Shown: positions 6,652 to 14,579, counted from the stretch's first letter. The stretch: 18,991 bases of DNA from SIG653 sp045578045 (GCA_045578045.1 JAZNJM010000052.1:1-18991); one strand, 5' to 3'. Program-made: numbers and translations. The notes: generated by a model not told the origin, from the letters alone.

Positions 6652-6830
6652 AAAAATAAAAAGTGCGCCAACCGAAGCTGACGCACAAAAACACATCAGC
6701 TCAAATTGTCGCCAAACAAAAACTTAACATAACCTAAAAAAGTGTATGCAAAGATAGAGCATCTGTATTTTTACAAAAATAAGAATACACACACTTTTTT
6801 GGTGAATCATATATTAAGTTTTTGTTTGGC
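6652..6830 (-). ncRNA. Structured RNA unit 1: leader of the lipoprotein gene with terminator
   Basis: On the minus strand, six bases after a -10 box, the unit begins GCCAAACAAAAACTTAA (6830-6814). This pairs perfectly over 17 bp with 6727-6711. Inside, CCAAAAAAGTGT (6802-6791) pairs with ACACTTTTTT-A-GG (6745-6733), giving a rod of about 120 bases with an internal loop. After the closing stem comes CGACAATTTGAGCTGATG and then a 10-bp C(UUCG)G-capped terminator hairpin (6686-6663) followed by TTTTTATTTTT. The next coding start is ATG 6621, so this is either a free small RNA or an attenuating leader. A related unit lies at 7079-7303. I do not recognise a named family. Confidence 0.55.
6663..6686 (-). 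terminator. UUCG-capped terminator of RNA unit 1
   Basis: GTGCGTCAGC and GTTGGCGCAC form a 10-bp stem with G-U pairs around a TTCG tetraloop closed by C-G, followed by TTTTTATTTTT (6662-6652). It lies 42 bases before the lipoprotein ATG. GCTGATGTG just upstream (6699-6691 region) can pair with TGCGTCAGC instead, a possible antiterminator. Confidence 0.75.
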
Positions 6831-6836
6831 ATTGAA

Positions 6837-6865
6837 ATTTTACCACTATCGGGAGTGTTTGTCAA
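6837..6865 (-). promoter_or_regulatory. Promoter of RNA unit 1 and the lipoprotein gene
   Basis: On the minus strand a perfect TTGACA (6865-6860) and TAAAAT (6842-6837) are 17 bases apart. Six bases separate the -10 from the first paired base of the RNA rod, the same distance as in unit 2. Confidence 0.8.
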
Positions 6866-6871
6866 TACTTT

Positions 6872-6913
6872 TCACTAAAAAATCATTTTGCATCACTAAA
6901 AAATCATTTTGCA
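6872..6913. repeat. Perfect 21-bp tandem duplication
   Basis: A 21-base unit beginning TCACTAAAAAATC and ending ATTTTGCA occurs twice with no gap (6872-6892, 6893-6913). It lies just upstream of the -35 of the promoter at 6837-6865, where an activator or repressor could bind. Confidence 0.85.
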
Positions 6914-6928
6914 ATATATTTTCAGGTG

Positions 6929-6958
6929 ATTATATGCATTGTTATAATACATTGTAAA
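6929..6958 (-). promoter_or_regulatory. Possible second upstream promoter
   Basis: On the minus strand TTTACA (6958-6953) and TATAAT (6934-6929) are 18 bases apart. It would read through the 21-bp repeats into RNA unit 1. The sequence is AT-rich, so chance resemblance is possible. Confidence 0.4.
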
Positions 6959-7024
6959 ATCTGAATTATAATATTGGCATTGAGCATTTAAAACTAAATC
7001 CCGATTAATTTTTTATTCTATCAC

Positions 7025-7073
7025 AAAAAATTTCAAGAGATATATGCTGACAGCATAGTTTTTGAAATTTTTT
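7025..7073. terminator. Bidirectional terminator-like inverted repeat
   Basis: AAAAAATTTCAA (7025-7036) pairs with TTGAAATTTTTT (7062-7073), and within it TATGCTG-A-CAGCATA (7043-7057) forms a second stem. T runs lie on both strands. It sits just downstream of RNA unit 2 on the minus strand. Confidence 0.6.
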
Positions 7074-7078
7074 TCTGT

Positions 7079-7303
7079 AAAAATAAAAAGTGCGCCAACC
7101 GAAGTCAGCGCACCGAAAAACGCAAACTCCAATTGTCGCCAAACAAAAAACAAATTGATAGAGTGCCCACTCTTTAAAACCAACCTGCGGAATTTGCGAT
7201 TTTACCAAATTCATAAAGTTTGTTTTAAAAAATGGCATAAGCATAAAGCCCCCTATAAAAATAGAGAGTACCCCATCAAATAAGTATTCGTTTTTTGTTT
7301 GGC
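7079..7303 (-). ncRNA. Structured RNA unit 2: free-standing relative of unit 1
   Basis: It has the same architecture as unit 1: GCCAAACAAAAAAC (7303-7290) pairs perfectly over 14 bp with 7151-7138, followed by CGACAATTGGAG, then a 10-bp TTCG-capped terminator (7113-7090) and TTTTTATTTTT. The core between the closing arms differs from unit 1 in sequence and is longer (138 against 86 bases); it includes AGAGTG-GG-CACTCT. No gene follows on this strand before the inverted repeat at 7025-7073, so this unit looks like an independent small RNA of about 225 bases. An open frame of 115 codons overlaps it, but that is best explained by chance because the conserved parts are RNA stems. Confidence 0.55.
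7090..7113 (-). terminator. UUCG-capped terminator of RNA unit 2
   Basis: GTGCGCTGAC and GTTGGCGCAC pair over 10 bp around TTCG, followed by TTTTTATTTTT (7089-7079). The left arm differs from unit 1 (CTGAC against TCAGC) yet pairing is kept through G-U pairs. Confidence 0.75.
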
Positions 7304-7309
7304 ATACGT

Positions 7310-7338
7310 ATAATACCACATTTATTTTAATTTGTAAA
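7310..7338 (-). promoter_or_regulatory. Promoter of RNA unit 2
   Basis: On the minus strand TTTACA lies 17 bases before TATTAT (7315-7310). The -10 ends six bases before the closing stem begins, identical to unit 1. Confidence 0.7.
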
Positions 7339-7444
7339 GAGATATAGGACAAAAAAATGATTTTTCTCTCTTTAAAATTTATCTTTTATATAATTTCTTT
7401 TTAGATAATAGGAATAAAAGTCAATTTAAAAATACAAAAAAGCG

Positions 7445-7473
7445 TTGACAGGTTTAAAAGAGTTGTGTATAAT
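7445..7473 (+). promoter_or_regulatory. Promoter of the phosphoribosyltransferase gene
   Basis: Perfect TTGACA (7445-7450) and TATAAT (7468-7473) are 17 bases apart. The leader to the ATG is about 87 bases; no purine riboswitch signature was seen in it. Confidence 0.88.
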
Positions 7474-7566
7474 ATCAATGCAAGGGAGTTTTAAATCAAA
7501 TTAGTTTAATAAAAAATATAACTTATACAAAAAAAGTTTGAATTATACAACACGGAGGGTTTTCTA

Positions 7567-8124
7567 ATGAAAAAAACATACACGCTCAAGGTTGCAGGTT
7601 TAGAAAGAGAGCTAACTCTTTGTCCTTTAAACAGTAATCTTTACATTGGTGCGTTTGTAATTTTTGGAGACGTTGAGCTTACAATGGCTTCTGCACGTGA
7701 GCTTATTAAAATTGCACCTAAACACGATATAATAATCACTTCTGAAAGTAAAGGAATCCCTCTCGCATACGAAATGGCTCGTCAAATGGGCGTTAACAAG
7801 TATATATTAGCGAGAAAAATGCCTAAACTATATATGAGCGATGTATTTTCAACAGAGGTAAACTCCATAACAACAGCAAAAAAACAAACTCTTTATCTTG
7901 ACGGAAAAGATGCAGAGTATATGAAGGGAAAACGCGTACTTATTGTTGACGATGTTATAAGCACAGGCGAATCCCTACGTGCAATAGAGGAGCTTGTCAA
8001 CCACGCTGGTGGAAATATTGTTGGAAAAATGGCAATCTTAGCAGAGGGGGATGCTAAAAACAGAGACGACATCAAATTCTTGGAAGTTCTCCCTCTATTC
8101 GATTCTAACGGAGATATTATATAA
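7567..8124 (+). CDS. Phosphoribosyltransferase, probably purine (adenine/xanthine type)
   Basis: This 185-residue type I phosphoribosyltransferase has the PRPP-binding motif RVLIVDDVISTGESL (about 122-136) and the upstream block IIITSESKGIPLAYEMAR, typical of adenine or xanthine phosphoribosyltransferases, with ARKMPKLYM where those enzymes have a purine-recognising RK-P-KL segment. Such enzymes salvage a free purine base with PRPP to give a nucleotide in the cytoplasm. The start has GGAGGG (7554-7559) seven bases upstream. It is a single-gene unit with its own promoter and terminator, upstream of the pyrimidine operon. Assignment of the base is uncertain, and a regulatory role like that of PurR or PyrR paralogues cannot be excluded, although no DNA-binding domain is present. 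Confidence 0.8.
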   Translation: MKKTYTLKVAGLERELTLCPLNSNLYIGAFVIFGDVELTMASARELIKIAPKHDIIITSESKGIPLAYEMARQMGVNKYILARKMPKLYMSDVFSTEVNSITTAKKQTLYLDGKDAEYMKGKRVLIVDDVISTGESLRAIEELVNHAGGNIVGKMAILAEGDAKNRDDIKFLEVLPLFDSNGDII

Positions 8125-8182
8125 CTGTTCTTTATTCTTTATTCTCTATTTTTGTTTTTGTGTTTTTGTTTTGGCTTTTATA

Positions 8183-8223
8183 TGTGGGGAAAACCCTTTT
8201 TAAAAAAAGGTGTTTTCCCCACA
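8183..8223 (+). terminator. Long hairpin terminator after the phosphoribosyltransferase
   Basis: TGTGGGGAAAAC (8183-8194) pairs perfectly with GTTTTCCCCACA (8212-8223); CC then pairs with GG across a one-base bulge, and T5 pairs with A5. The sequence CCCCTTTCC follows. The GGGGAAAAC...GTTTTCCCC layout is of a kind I recall as frequent between genes in gut Clostridia, so it may also be a dispersed repeat. The stretch 8224-8369 holds no gene that I can see. Confidence 0.7.
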
Positions 8224-8369
8224 CCCCTTTCCTAAAAACTAAATGTTTTTTTATTCAATTATTAAATATACATTGATATTTTTTCTTTCGAAAAATAAAA
8301 AGCATCAGAACGAAAAATTCCTACCAAAAGAGAGTATGTAAATTTTTTTCTTTTTTAGCGGTTTGACGA

Positions 8370-8398
8370 TTGACAAAACAGATTTTTTTTGGTATAAT
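8370..8398 (+). promoter_or_regulatory. Promoter of the pyr-guaB operon
   Basis: Perfect TTGACA (8370-8375) and TATAAT (8393-8398) are 17 bases apart. The leader to the pyrC start is about 80 bases, too short for the usual PyrR antiterminator/terminator pair, and no PyrR-binding loop or terminator is seen in it. Confidence 0.88.
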
Positions 8399-8487
8399 TC
8401 TTTCAATGATTTAGCGGAAGATAAATTGCTTTATAAAAGTGAATTTTCGGTCTAAATAAATGCTAAAAAATGTTGGAGGGTTGCATT

Positions 8488-9708
8488 ATGCTGATTAAAA
8501 ACAAAACACAGATTTTCGGCACTCAACCAAATACCGCATTGTTTTCAGATGCGGTTGATTTTTTGGCGACCAATGCCGCTTTTTCCTCTCTTGACTTATC
8601 TGAATACGTTATTTTTCCCGGTTTTTGCGATGTGCACGTACATTTTCGCGAACCGGGTTTTTTGCATAAAGAAACAATGAATTCGGGGTCACTTGCTGCT
8701 GCAAGAGGAGGATATACCGCAGTTTGCACTATGCCAAACCTCAACCCCGTTCCCGATTGCTCAGAAACCTTGAAACCACAGCTTGAAGCAATTAAAAAAG
8801 ATGCTGTTATTAACGTTTATCCTTACGGAGCGATAACAAAAGGTCAAAAGGGTGAAGAATTATCTGATTTTGAAGGTATTGCAGAAAACGTTATTGCATT
8901 TTCAGATGATGGTAGGGGAGTTCAAAATGAAGAAATGATGCTTTCTGCGATGAAAAAAGCGAAAGCATTAAATAAAATAATTGTTGCTCACTGTGAAGTA
9001 AACGACCTATTAAAAGGCGGATATATTCACGATGGAGAATATGCAAAAAAACACGGACATAAAGGAATATGTTCTGAAAGTGAATATGCTCAGATTGAGC
9101 GTGATTTGTATTTAGCTGAAAAAACAGGTTGCAAATATCACGTTTGTCATATTTCTGCAAAAGAAAGCGTTGAGCTAATCAGAAAAGCAAAAGAAAAAGG
9201 TGTTGACGTTACTTGCGAAACAGCACCACATTATCTGATTCTTGATGATATGGATTTAAAAGAAGATGGAAAGTTTAAAATGAATCCACCTCTCAGAAGC
9301 AAAGCTGATAAAGAAGCTCTTATAGAAGGAATTCTTGACGGAACGGTTGATATGATAGCAACAGACCACGCTCCTCATTCTTCCGAAGAAAAGTCAAAAG
9401 GTCTTTCAAGAAGTCTTTTTGGGATTGTTGGAATTGAAATTGCATTTCCCCTGATGTATACAAACTTTATAAAAACGAGAATATTGAGCGAGGATAAACT
9501 TTTAGAACTTCTTGTATATAATCCACGCAGTAGATTTAATATACCTCTTAATCTTGATTTTTCCTTGTGGAATTTAAACATTGAAGAAGCTGTTAATCCT
9601 GATTGCTTTTTATCAAAAGGAAGAGCAACTCCGTTTGAGGGTGAGAAATTATTTGGAAAAAATCTCTTAACGGTTTGTGGCGGAAAAATAGTTTATAAAG
9701 GATTTTAA
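8488..9708 (+). CDS. pyrC: Dihydroorotase
   Basis: This 406-residue zinc amidohydrolase closes N-carbamoyl-L-aspartate to dihydroorotate, step three of UMP synthesis. Metal-binding residues of the class I enzymes are visible: HVHFREPG (His50, His52), DDGRG (Asp140/141), AHCE (His168), CHISAKESV (His221) and ATDHAPH (Asp293). KMNPPLRS, which contacts substrate, is present. An in-frame ATG at 8470 overlaps the ribosome binding site GGAGGG (8475-8480); ATG 8488 sits seven bases after it and is chosen. It is the first gene of the pyrimidine operon and is followed directly by carB, without carA. Confidence 0.95.
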   Translation: MLIKNKTQIFGTQPNTALFSDAVDFLATNAAFSSLDLSEYVIFPGFCDVHVHFREPGFLHKETMNSGSLAAARGGYTAVCTMPNLNPVPDCSETLKPQLEAIKKDAVINVYPYGAITKGQKGEELSDFEGIAENVIAFSDDGRGVQNEEMMLSAMKKAKALNKIIVAHCEVNDLLKGGYIHDGEYAKKHGHKGICSESEYAQIERDLYLAEKTGCKYHVCHISAKESVELIRKAKEKGVDVTCETAPHYLILDDMDLKEDGKFKMNPPLRSKADKEALIEGILDGTVDMIATDHAPHSSEEKSKGLSRSLFGIVGIEIAFPLMYTNFIKTRILSEDKLLELLVYNPRSRFNIPLNLDFSLWNLNIEEAVNPDCFLSKGRATPFEGEKLFGKNLLTVCGGKIVYKGF

Positions 9709-9746
9709 TTCAGTAATAAATAATATATAAATATGTGGAGGCAACT

Positions 9747-12700
9747 ATGGCAAAACGTAAAGATATAAAAAAGGTTCTTATAATCGGTTCAGGACCAATT
9801 GTTATAGGTCAGGCAGCAGAGTTTGATTATGCTGGAACGCAGGCTTGTCTTGCACTTCGTGAAGAGGGATATGAGGTTGTTATATGCAATTCCAACCCCG
9901 CAACAATAATGACAGATACTTCTATTGCCGATAAGGTTTATATGGAACCGTTGACACTTGAGTACGTTGCCAAAATTTTAAGATATGAACGTCCTGATGC
10001 TATTGTTCCGGGAATTGGCGGACAAACAGGACTTAATATTGCAATGCAGCTTGAAAAGAAAGGTGTTCTTAAAGAATGTGGTGTTGAACTTTTAGGAACA
10101 AGCTGTGAAAGTATTGAAAGGGCGGAAGACAGAGAGCTTTTCAAAGAGCTTTGCCAATCCATAGGCGAACCTGTAATTCCATCTGAAATAACATATAATA
10201 TTAATGAAGCGAAAGAAGCGGCAAACAGAATAGGTTATCCCGTTGTTCTTCGTCCTGCTTTCACTCTTGGAGGAACAGGCGGCGGTTTTGCAAACAACGA
10301 AAAAGAGCTTGAAGAAATTGGTCTCAACGCCTTTAAACTTTCCCCCGTTCATCAGGTTTTGATTGAAAAAAGCGTTAAAGGCTATAAAGAAATTGAATTT
10401 GAAGTTATGAGAGATTCCACCGACAGAGCAATAACTATCTGTGGTATGGAAAACATTGACCCTGTTGGTGTTCATACGGGAGACTCTATTGTTGTTGCTC
10501 CAATTCTTTCTCTTAATGATAAAGATTTAAAAATGCTCAACGATAGTGCAATAAAAATAATTCGTGAGCTTAAAATTGAGGGTGGATGTAACGTACAGTT
10601 TGCTCTTAACCCCGAAAGCAGTGAATACTATTTAATTGAAGTTAATCCAAGAGTTTCACGTTCATCTGCGTTGGCTTCAAAAGCGAGTGGATATCCAATC
10701 GCAAGAGTAACGGCAAAAATTGCTGTTGGTATGACTTTGGATGAAATTCCCGTTGCGGGTGGAACTGCTGATATTGAACCTTGTCTTGATTATATCGTTG
10801 CGAAATTCCCACGTTTTCCTTTTGACAAATTCACTTCTGCCCCCAACCTTTTAGGAACACAAATGAAAGCAACGGGCGAAGTTATGGGAATTGGTTCAAG
10901 CCTTGAAGAATGTATTTTGAAATCTGTTCGTTCCCTTGAAACAGGCGTTTGCCACCTTTATCTTGCAAAATTTGATAATATGACAAAAGAAGAGCTTGTT
11001 TCATATATAAGTGAAGCAAGAGACGATAATATATATGCAATAACAAGACTTTTGCGTATGGGTGTTTCGGTTGAAGAGCTTCACGAAATAACGAAGATAA
11101 CAAATCTTTTCCTTGAATCGTTCAAGAAAATTGTTGATATGGAAAAAGCTCTTTCTGAAAACAAAAACAACGATGAAATACTTGCGAAAGCAAAAATAAT
11201 GGGCTTTTCCGACACATATATAGCAAAGCTTTGGGGGGTTCACGAAATTGAAATATATGAAAAACGCAAAAAGCTGAATTTAGTTCCTGCTTTCAGAATG
11301 GTTGATACTATGAAAACGGGAAAATATCTCCCATATCTGTATTCATCATATACGGGAGATAACAGCTCAATTTTAACAGAAAAGAAAAAAATTGTTGTTC
11401 TTGGCGCCGGACCTATCAGAATCGGACAAGGTGTTGAATTTGACTATTCAACTGTTCACGCAGTTCAGACAATAAAAAAAGCAGGTTATGAAGCGATAAT
11501 TATAAATAATAACCCCGAAACCGTATCAACAGACTATACAACGGGGGACAAGCTCTATTTTGAACCGTTAACTCCAGAGGACGTTATGGCGGTTATAGAT
11601 TTTGAAAAGCCCGAAGGCGTTGTTGCTTCTCTTGGAGGACAAACAGCAATAAATCTTGCTGATCCTTTAATGAGAAGAGGAGTTAAAATTATCGGAACGG
11701 ATTGTGTTGCTATTGAACGAGCTGAAAACAGAGATAGCTTTGAAAAGATTCTTCACGAGCTTAATATACCTCAACCAAGGGGAAAAGCTGTAACGAATAT
11801 TGAAGACGGTTTAAAAACCGCAAATGAAATTGGTTATCCCGTTTTAGTTCGTCCCAGCTTTGTTTTGGGCGGCAGAGCAATGCAGATTGTTGCAAGTGAT
11901 GAACAGCTTAAAATGTATCTTAAAACCGCTGTTGAAATTGATGAAGACAAGCCCGTTTTGGTTGATAAATATATTCAGGGAAAAGAAGTTGAGGTTGACG
12001 CAATATGCGATGGAAGAGACGTTTTTGTACCTGGAATAATGGAGCTTGTTGAAAGAACGGGTGTTCATTCCGGAGACTCTATAAGCGTATATCCAACCTT
12101 CTCCGTTTCAAATAAAGTTAAAGGTATTATTTTACAATATGCAAAAAAACTTGGGGTTGGAATTGGAATTGTTGGTCTTTACAATATTCAATTTATCGTT
12201 GATAAAGATGATAACGTATTCATAATTGAAGTTAACCCACGTTCATCAAGAACCGTTCCTTTCTTGTCTAAGGTAACGGGATATAGCCTTGCTGATATAG
12301 CAACTGAGGTTATTTTAGGTAAAACCTTAAAAGAGCTTGGAATTTTTGACCTTTATCCTGAAGAGAAAAAACGTTCATACGTTAAAGTGCCCGTTTTCTC
12401 TTTCAACAAAATAAAAGGACTTGATGCTTATCTTTCTCCCGAAATGAAATCAACGGGCGAAGCTATTGGATATGACGATAAGCTGCATAGAGCTCTCAGC
12501 AAAGGACTTATTGCATCTGGTATGAATCTCCAAAATTATGGAACTGTTTTCGTAACGTTGGCTGACGAAGACAAAGAAGAAGCATTACCCTTAATAAGAC
12601 GATTTTATCATATGGGCTTCAATATTGAAGCCACCATAGGAACTGCAACGTTCCTTAAAAACCACGGAATCAGAACGAGAGTACGTGGAAAAATCAGCGA

Positions 12701-12920
12701 AGGAAGTGAAGAAATACTCGATTCTATCCGTGCAGGATACGTTAGCTACGTTATAAATACGAGGTCAATTCATTCAAGCGTTCATTATGATGATGGTGTT
12801 GCAATAAGACGCTGTGCAGTTGAAAACGGTGTTACACTCTTTTCTTCTCTTGATACCGTTAGCATTGTTCTTGACGTTCTTGAAGAAATAACAAATAAGG
12901 TATCAACCATAGATTCGTAA
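9747..12920 (+). CDS. carB: Carbamoyl phosphate synthetase, large subunit
   Basis: This 1057-residue protein (E. coli CarB 1073) is the synthetase subunit that makes carbamoyl phosphate from bicarbonate, ammonia and two ATP. The duplicated halves are clear: GSGPIVIGQAAEFDYAGTQA near residue 14 and GAGPIRIGQGVEFDYSTVHA near 555 begin the two ATP-grasp units, each followed by NNNPET/NSNPAT, GGQT, and the metal-binding IEVNPR blocks. The C-terminal domain is the MGS-like allosteric domain that usually binds UMP. A GTG at 9735 is in frame, but GGAGG (9737-9741) lies five bases before ATG 9747, which is the better start. The small glutamine amidotransferase subunit is not encoded in this window, so it must be elsewhere or replaced by free ammonia. 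Confidence 0.96.
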   Translation: MAKRKDIKKVLIIGSGPIVIGQAAEFDYAGTQACLALREEGYEVVICNSNPATIMTDTSIADKVYMEPLTLEYVAKILRYERPDAIVPGIGGQTGLNIAMQLEKKGVLKECGVELLGTSCESIERAEDRELFKELCQSIGEPVIPSEITYNINEAKEAANRIGYPVVLRPAFTLGGTGGGFANNEKELEEIGLNAFKLSPVHQVLIEKSVKGYKEIEFEVMRDSTDRAITICGMENIDPVGVHTGDSIVVAPILSLNDKDLKMLNDSAIKIIRELKIEGGCNVQFALNPESSEYYLIEVNPRVSRSSALASKASGYPIARVTAKIAVGMTLDEIPVAGGTADIEPCLDYIVAKFPRFPFDKFTSAPNLLGTQMKATGEVMGIGSSLEECILKSVRSLETGVCHLYLAKFDNMTKEELVSYISEARDDNIYAITRLLRMGVSVEELHEITKITNLFLESFKKIVDMEKALSENKNNDEILAKAKIMGFSDTYIAKLWGVHEIEIYEKRKKLNLVPAFRMVDTMKTGKYLPYLYSSYTGDNSSILTEKKKIVVLGAGPIRIGQGVEFDYSTVHAVQTIKKAGYEAIIINNNPETVSTDYTTGDKLYFEPLTPEDVMAVIDFEKPEGVVASLGGQTAINLADPLMRRGVKIIGTDCVAIERAENRDSFEKILHELNIPQPRGKAVTNIEDGLKTANEIGYPVLVRPSFVLGGRAMQIVASDEQLKMYLKTAVEIDEDKPVLVDKYIQGKEVEVDAICDGRDVFVPGIMELVERTGVHSGDSISVYPTFSVSNKVKGIILQYAKKLGVGIGIVGLYNIQFIVDKDDNVFIIEVNPRSSRTVPFLSKVTGYSLADIATEVILGKTLKELGIFDLYPEEKKRSYVKVPVFSFNKIKGLDAYLSPEMKSTGEAIGYDDKLHRALSKGLIASGMNLQNYGTVFVTLADEDKEEALPLIRRFYHMGFNIEATIGTATFLKNHGIRTRVRGKISEGSEEILDSIRAGYVSYVINTRSIHSSVHYDDGVAIRRCAVENGVTLFSSLDTVSIVLDVLEEITNKVSTIDS

Positions 12921-12942
12921 AAAATATTAAACAGGAGCTTTT

Positions 12943-13674
12943 ATGAAACAGGTAATTTTTGAAATCACTCAAAACGTTTCTTTAACAGAAACTGTATATA
13001 GAATGACTTTAAAAGGCGACACGGAAGGAATATTCTGCGGACAATTTGTTAATATAAAAATTGATGAATTGTTTTTACGCCGTCCTATTTCCGTTTACAA
13101 CGTTGAAGATGGTTTTCTCACCATCGTTTATAAAGTTGTAGGAGAGGGAACAGAAAAACTTAAAGAAATGAAATACGGTGAAAAGCTCGATGTTTTAACT
13201 GGTCTTGGAAATGGATATTCTCTTTATTCCGACCTTGAAAACGCATTGCTAATCGGTGGCGGTGTTGGAGTTCCTCCACTTTATTACCTCGCAAAAGAGC
13301 TTTTGAAAAAAGGAAAAAAAGTTTATGCAATATTAGGATTTAATACTAAATCCGAGGTTTTTGCAGAAGAAGACTTTAAAGCCTTGGGGATTAACGTAAC
13401 AGTAACAACAGCTGATGGCAGCTATGGAAAAAAAGGATTTGTTACAGATGCTTTACCTGATTTTAATTACTATTACTATACGTGTGGTCCTGAACCAATG
13501 TTAAAAGCGGTTTATAAAAACGCCAAAGGAGACGGACAGTTTAGCTTTGAAGAAAGAATGGGCTGTGGTTTCGGGGCGTGTATGGGATGTTCTCATAAAA
13601 CAGTAAAGGGCTTTAAACGAGTTTGCAAAGACGGACCTGTTTTCAAGAAGGAGGAAATATTGTGGGAAGATTAA
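12943..13674 (+). CDS. pyrK: Dihydroorotate dehydrogenase electron-transfer subunit
   Basis: This 243-residue protein is the FAD and 2Fe-2S subunit that passes electrons from dihydroorotate dehydrogenase 1B to NAD. The flavin-binding RRPISVYNV lies at 46-54, the nucleotide-binding GGGVGVPPLYYLAKEL at 105-120 and CGPEPML at 181-187. The iron-sulfur cysteines are 208, 213, 216 and 228 (C-x4-C-x2-C-x11-C), as in PyrK. AGGAG 22 bases after the carB stop supports the start. Its last 13 bases overlap pyrD. Confidence 0.95.
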   Translation: MKQVIFEITQNVSLTETVYRMTLKGDTEGIFCGQFVNIKIDELFLRRPISVYNVEDGFLTIVYKVVGEGTEKLKEMKYGEKLDVLTGLGNGYSLYSDLENALLIGGGVGVPPLYYLAKELLKKGKKVYAILGFNTKSEVFAEEDFKALGINVTVTTADGSYGKKGFVTDALPDFNYYYYTCGPEPMLKAVYKNAKGDGQFSFEERMGCGFGACMGCSHKTVKGFKRVCKDGPVFKKEEILWED

Positions 13675-14579
13675 ACGTTTCTTTATGTGGAATAGAGCTT
13701 GATAATCCTATAATTCCTTCAAGCGGAACGTTTGGATACGGATATGAGTATTCAGAACTTTATGATATAAATATTTTAGGAACGTTTTCTTTTAAGGGAA
13801 CAACGAAAGAAGCAAGATTTGGAAATCCAACTCCAAGAATTGCAGAATGTTATTCAGGAATGATAAACGCTGTTGGACTTCAGAATCCAGGAGTTGATGC
13901 TGTTATTTCTGAGGAGCTTCCTAAACTTGAAAAATGTTTTAATAAAAAAGTTATGGCGAATATCGGCGGTTTTTCCGTTGACGAATACGTTTATACCTCT
14001 CAGAAGTTAGATGAATGTAATCAGGTAGGTTGGCTTGAAGTAAATATAAGCTGTCCTAACGTTCACGGCGGGGGAATGAGCTTTGGAACTTCTCCGAAAG
14101 CTGCCGCAGAGGTAACAGAGGCTGTTAAAAAAGCGGTAAAAAAGCCCGTAATTATAAAGCTATCACCAAACGTAACTGATATTGTTTCAATTGCAAAGGC
14201 TTGTGAGGGTGCGGGTGCTGATGGTATTAGTATGATAAATACAATGCTCGGTATGCGAATTGACTTGAAAAAGAAAAAGCCTGTTATTGCAAATAAAATG
14301 GGTGGTTTTTCAGGTCCTGCAATTTTTCCCGTTGCGTTAAGAATGGTTTATCAGGTTTATGAAGCTGTCAAAATTCCAATTATTGGAATGGGCGGTGTTA
14401 GTAAAGCAGAAGACGTTATTGAAATGATGCTCGCCGGTGCAACAGCGGTTCAGGTTGGAACAGCAAATCTTATAAATCCAAGTGCAAGTAAAGAGATAAT
14501 TGATAACTTGGAAAAAACAATGAATAAATATGGTATTAAAAATCTTAAAGATATAATTGGAGGAGCACATAATGGGTAA
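13662..14579 (+). CDS. pyrD: Dihydroorotate dehydrogenase, class 1B catalytic subunit
   Basis: This 305-residue FMN enzyme oxidises dihydroorotate to orotate and partners PyrK. NISCPNVHGGG contains Cys131, the catalytic base of class 1 enzymes; IIKLSPNVTDI, MINTMLGM and MGGVSKAEDVIEMMLAGATAVQVGTA form the barrel's FMN phosphate site. The start is GTG 13662: AAGGAGG (13648-13654) lies seven bases before it, and the family N-terminus (RLNVSLCGIELDNPII) begins there. The start lies inside the end of pyrK, so translation is probably coupled and the two subunits made in equal amounts. Confidence 0.95.
   Translation: MGRLNVSLCGIELDNPIIPSSGTFGYGYEYSELYDINILGTFSFKGTTKEARFGNPTPRIAECYSGMINAVGLQNPGVDAVISEELPKLEKCFNKKVMANIGGFSVDEYVYTSQKLDECNQVGWLEVNISCPNVHGGGMSFGTSPKAAAEVTEAVKKAVKKPVIIKLSPNVTDIVSIAKACEGAGADGISMINTMLGMRIDLKKKKPVIANKMGGFSGPAIFPVALRMVYQVYEAVKIPIIGMGGVSKAEDVIEMMLAGATAVQVGTANLINPSASKEIIDNLEKTMNKYGIKNLKDIIGGAHNG

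Noticed and set aside
6622..6696. Upstream extension of the lipoprotein (25 extra residues)
   Set aside because: It would start inside the RNA unit near its terminator and bury the lipoprotein signal peptide; ATG 6621 gives a standard signal.
6711..6830. Transposon-like terminal inverted repeats (MITE)
   Set aside because: The 17-bp arms could be terminal repeats, but there is no clear target-site duplication, and the arms sit at a fixed distance from a promoter and are followed by a terminator, which fits an RNA better. A MITE origin is not excluded.
6872..6913. CRISPR-like repeat
   Set aside because: Only two copies with no spacer between them and no cas genes nearby.
6742..6957. 71-codon open frame on the plus strand
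   Set aside because: It lies antisense to RNA unit 1 and across the 21-bp repeats, with low-complexity composition and no ribosome binding site.
7005..7352. 115-codon open frame on the minus strand
   Set aside because: It runs through the promoter, closing stem and terminator of RNA unit 2; it lacks a convincing ribosome binding site, and the conserved parts are explained by RNA structure.
8399..8487. PyrR attenuator in the pyr leader
   Set aside because: The leader is about 80 bases with no terminator hairpin and no PyrR-binding consensus loop.
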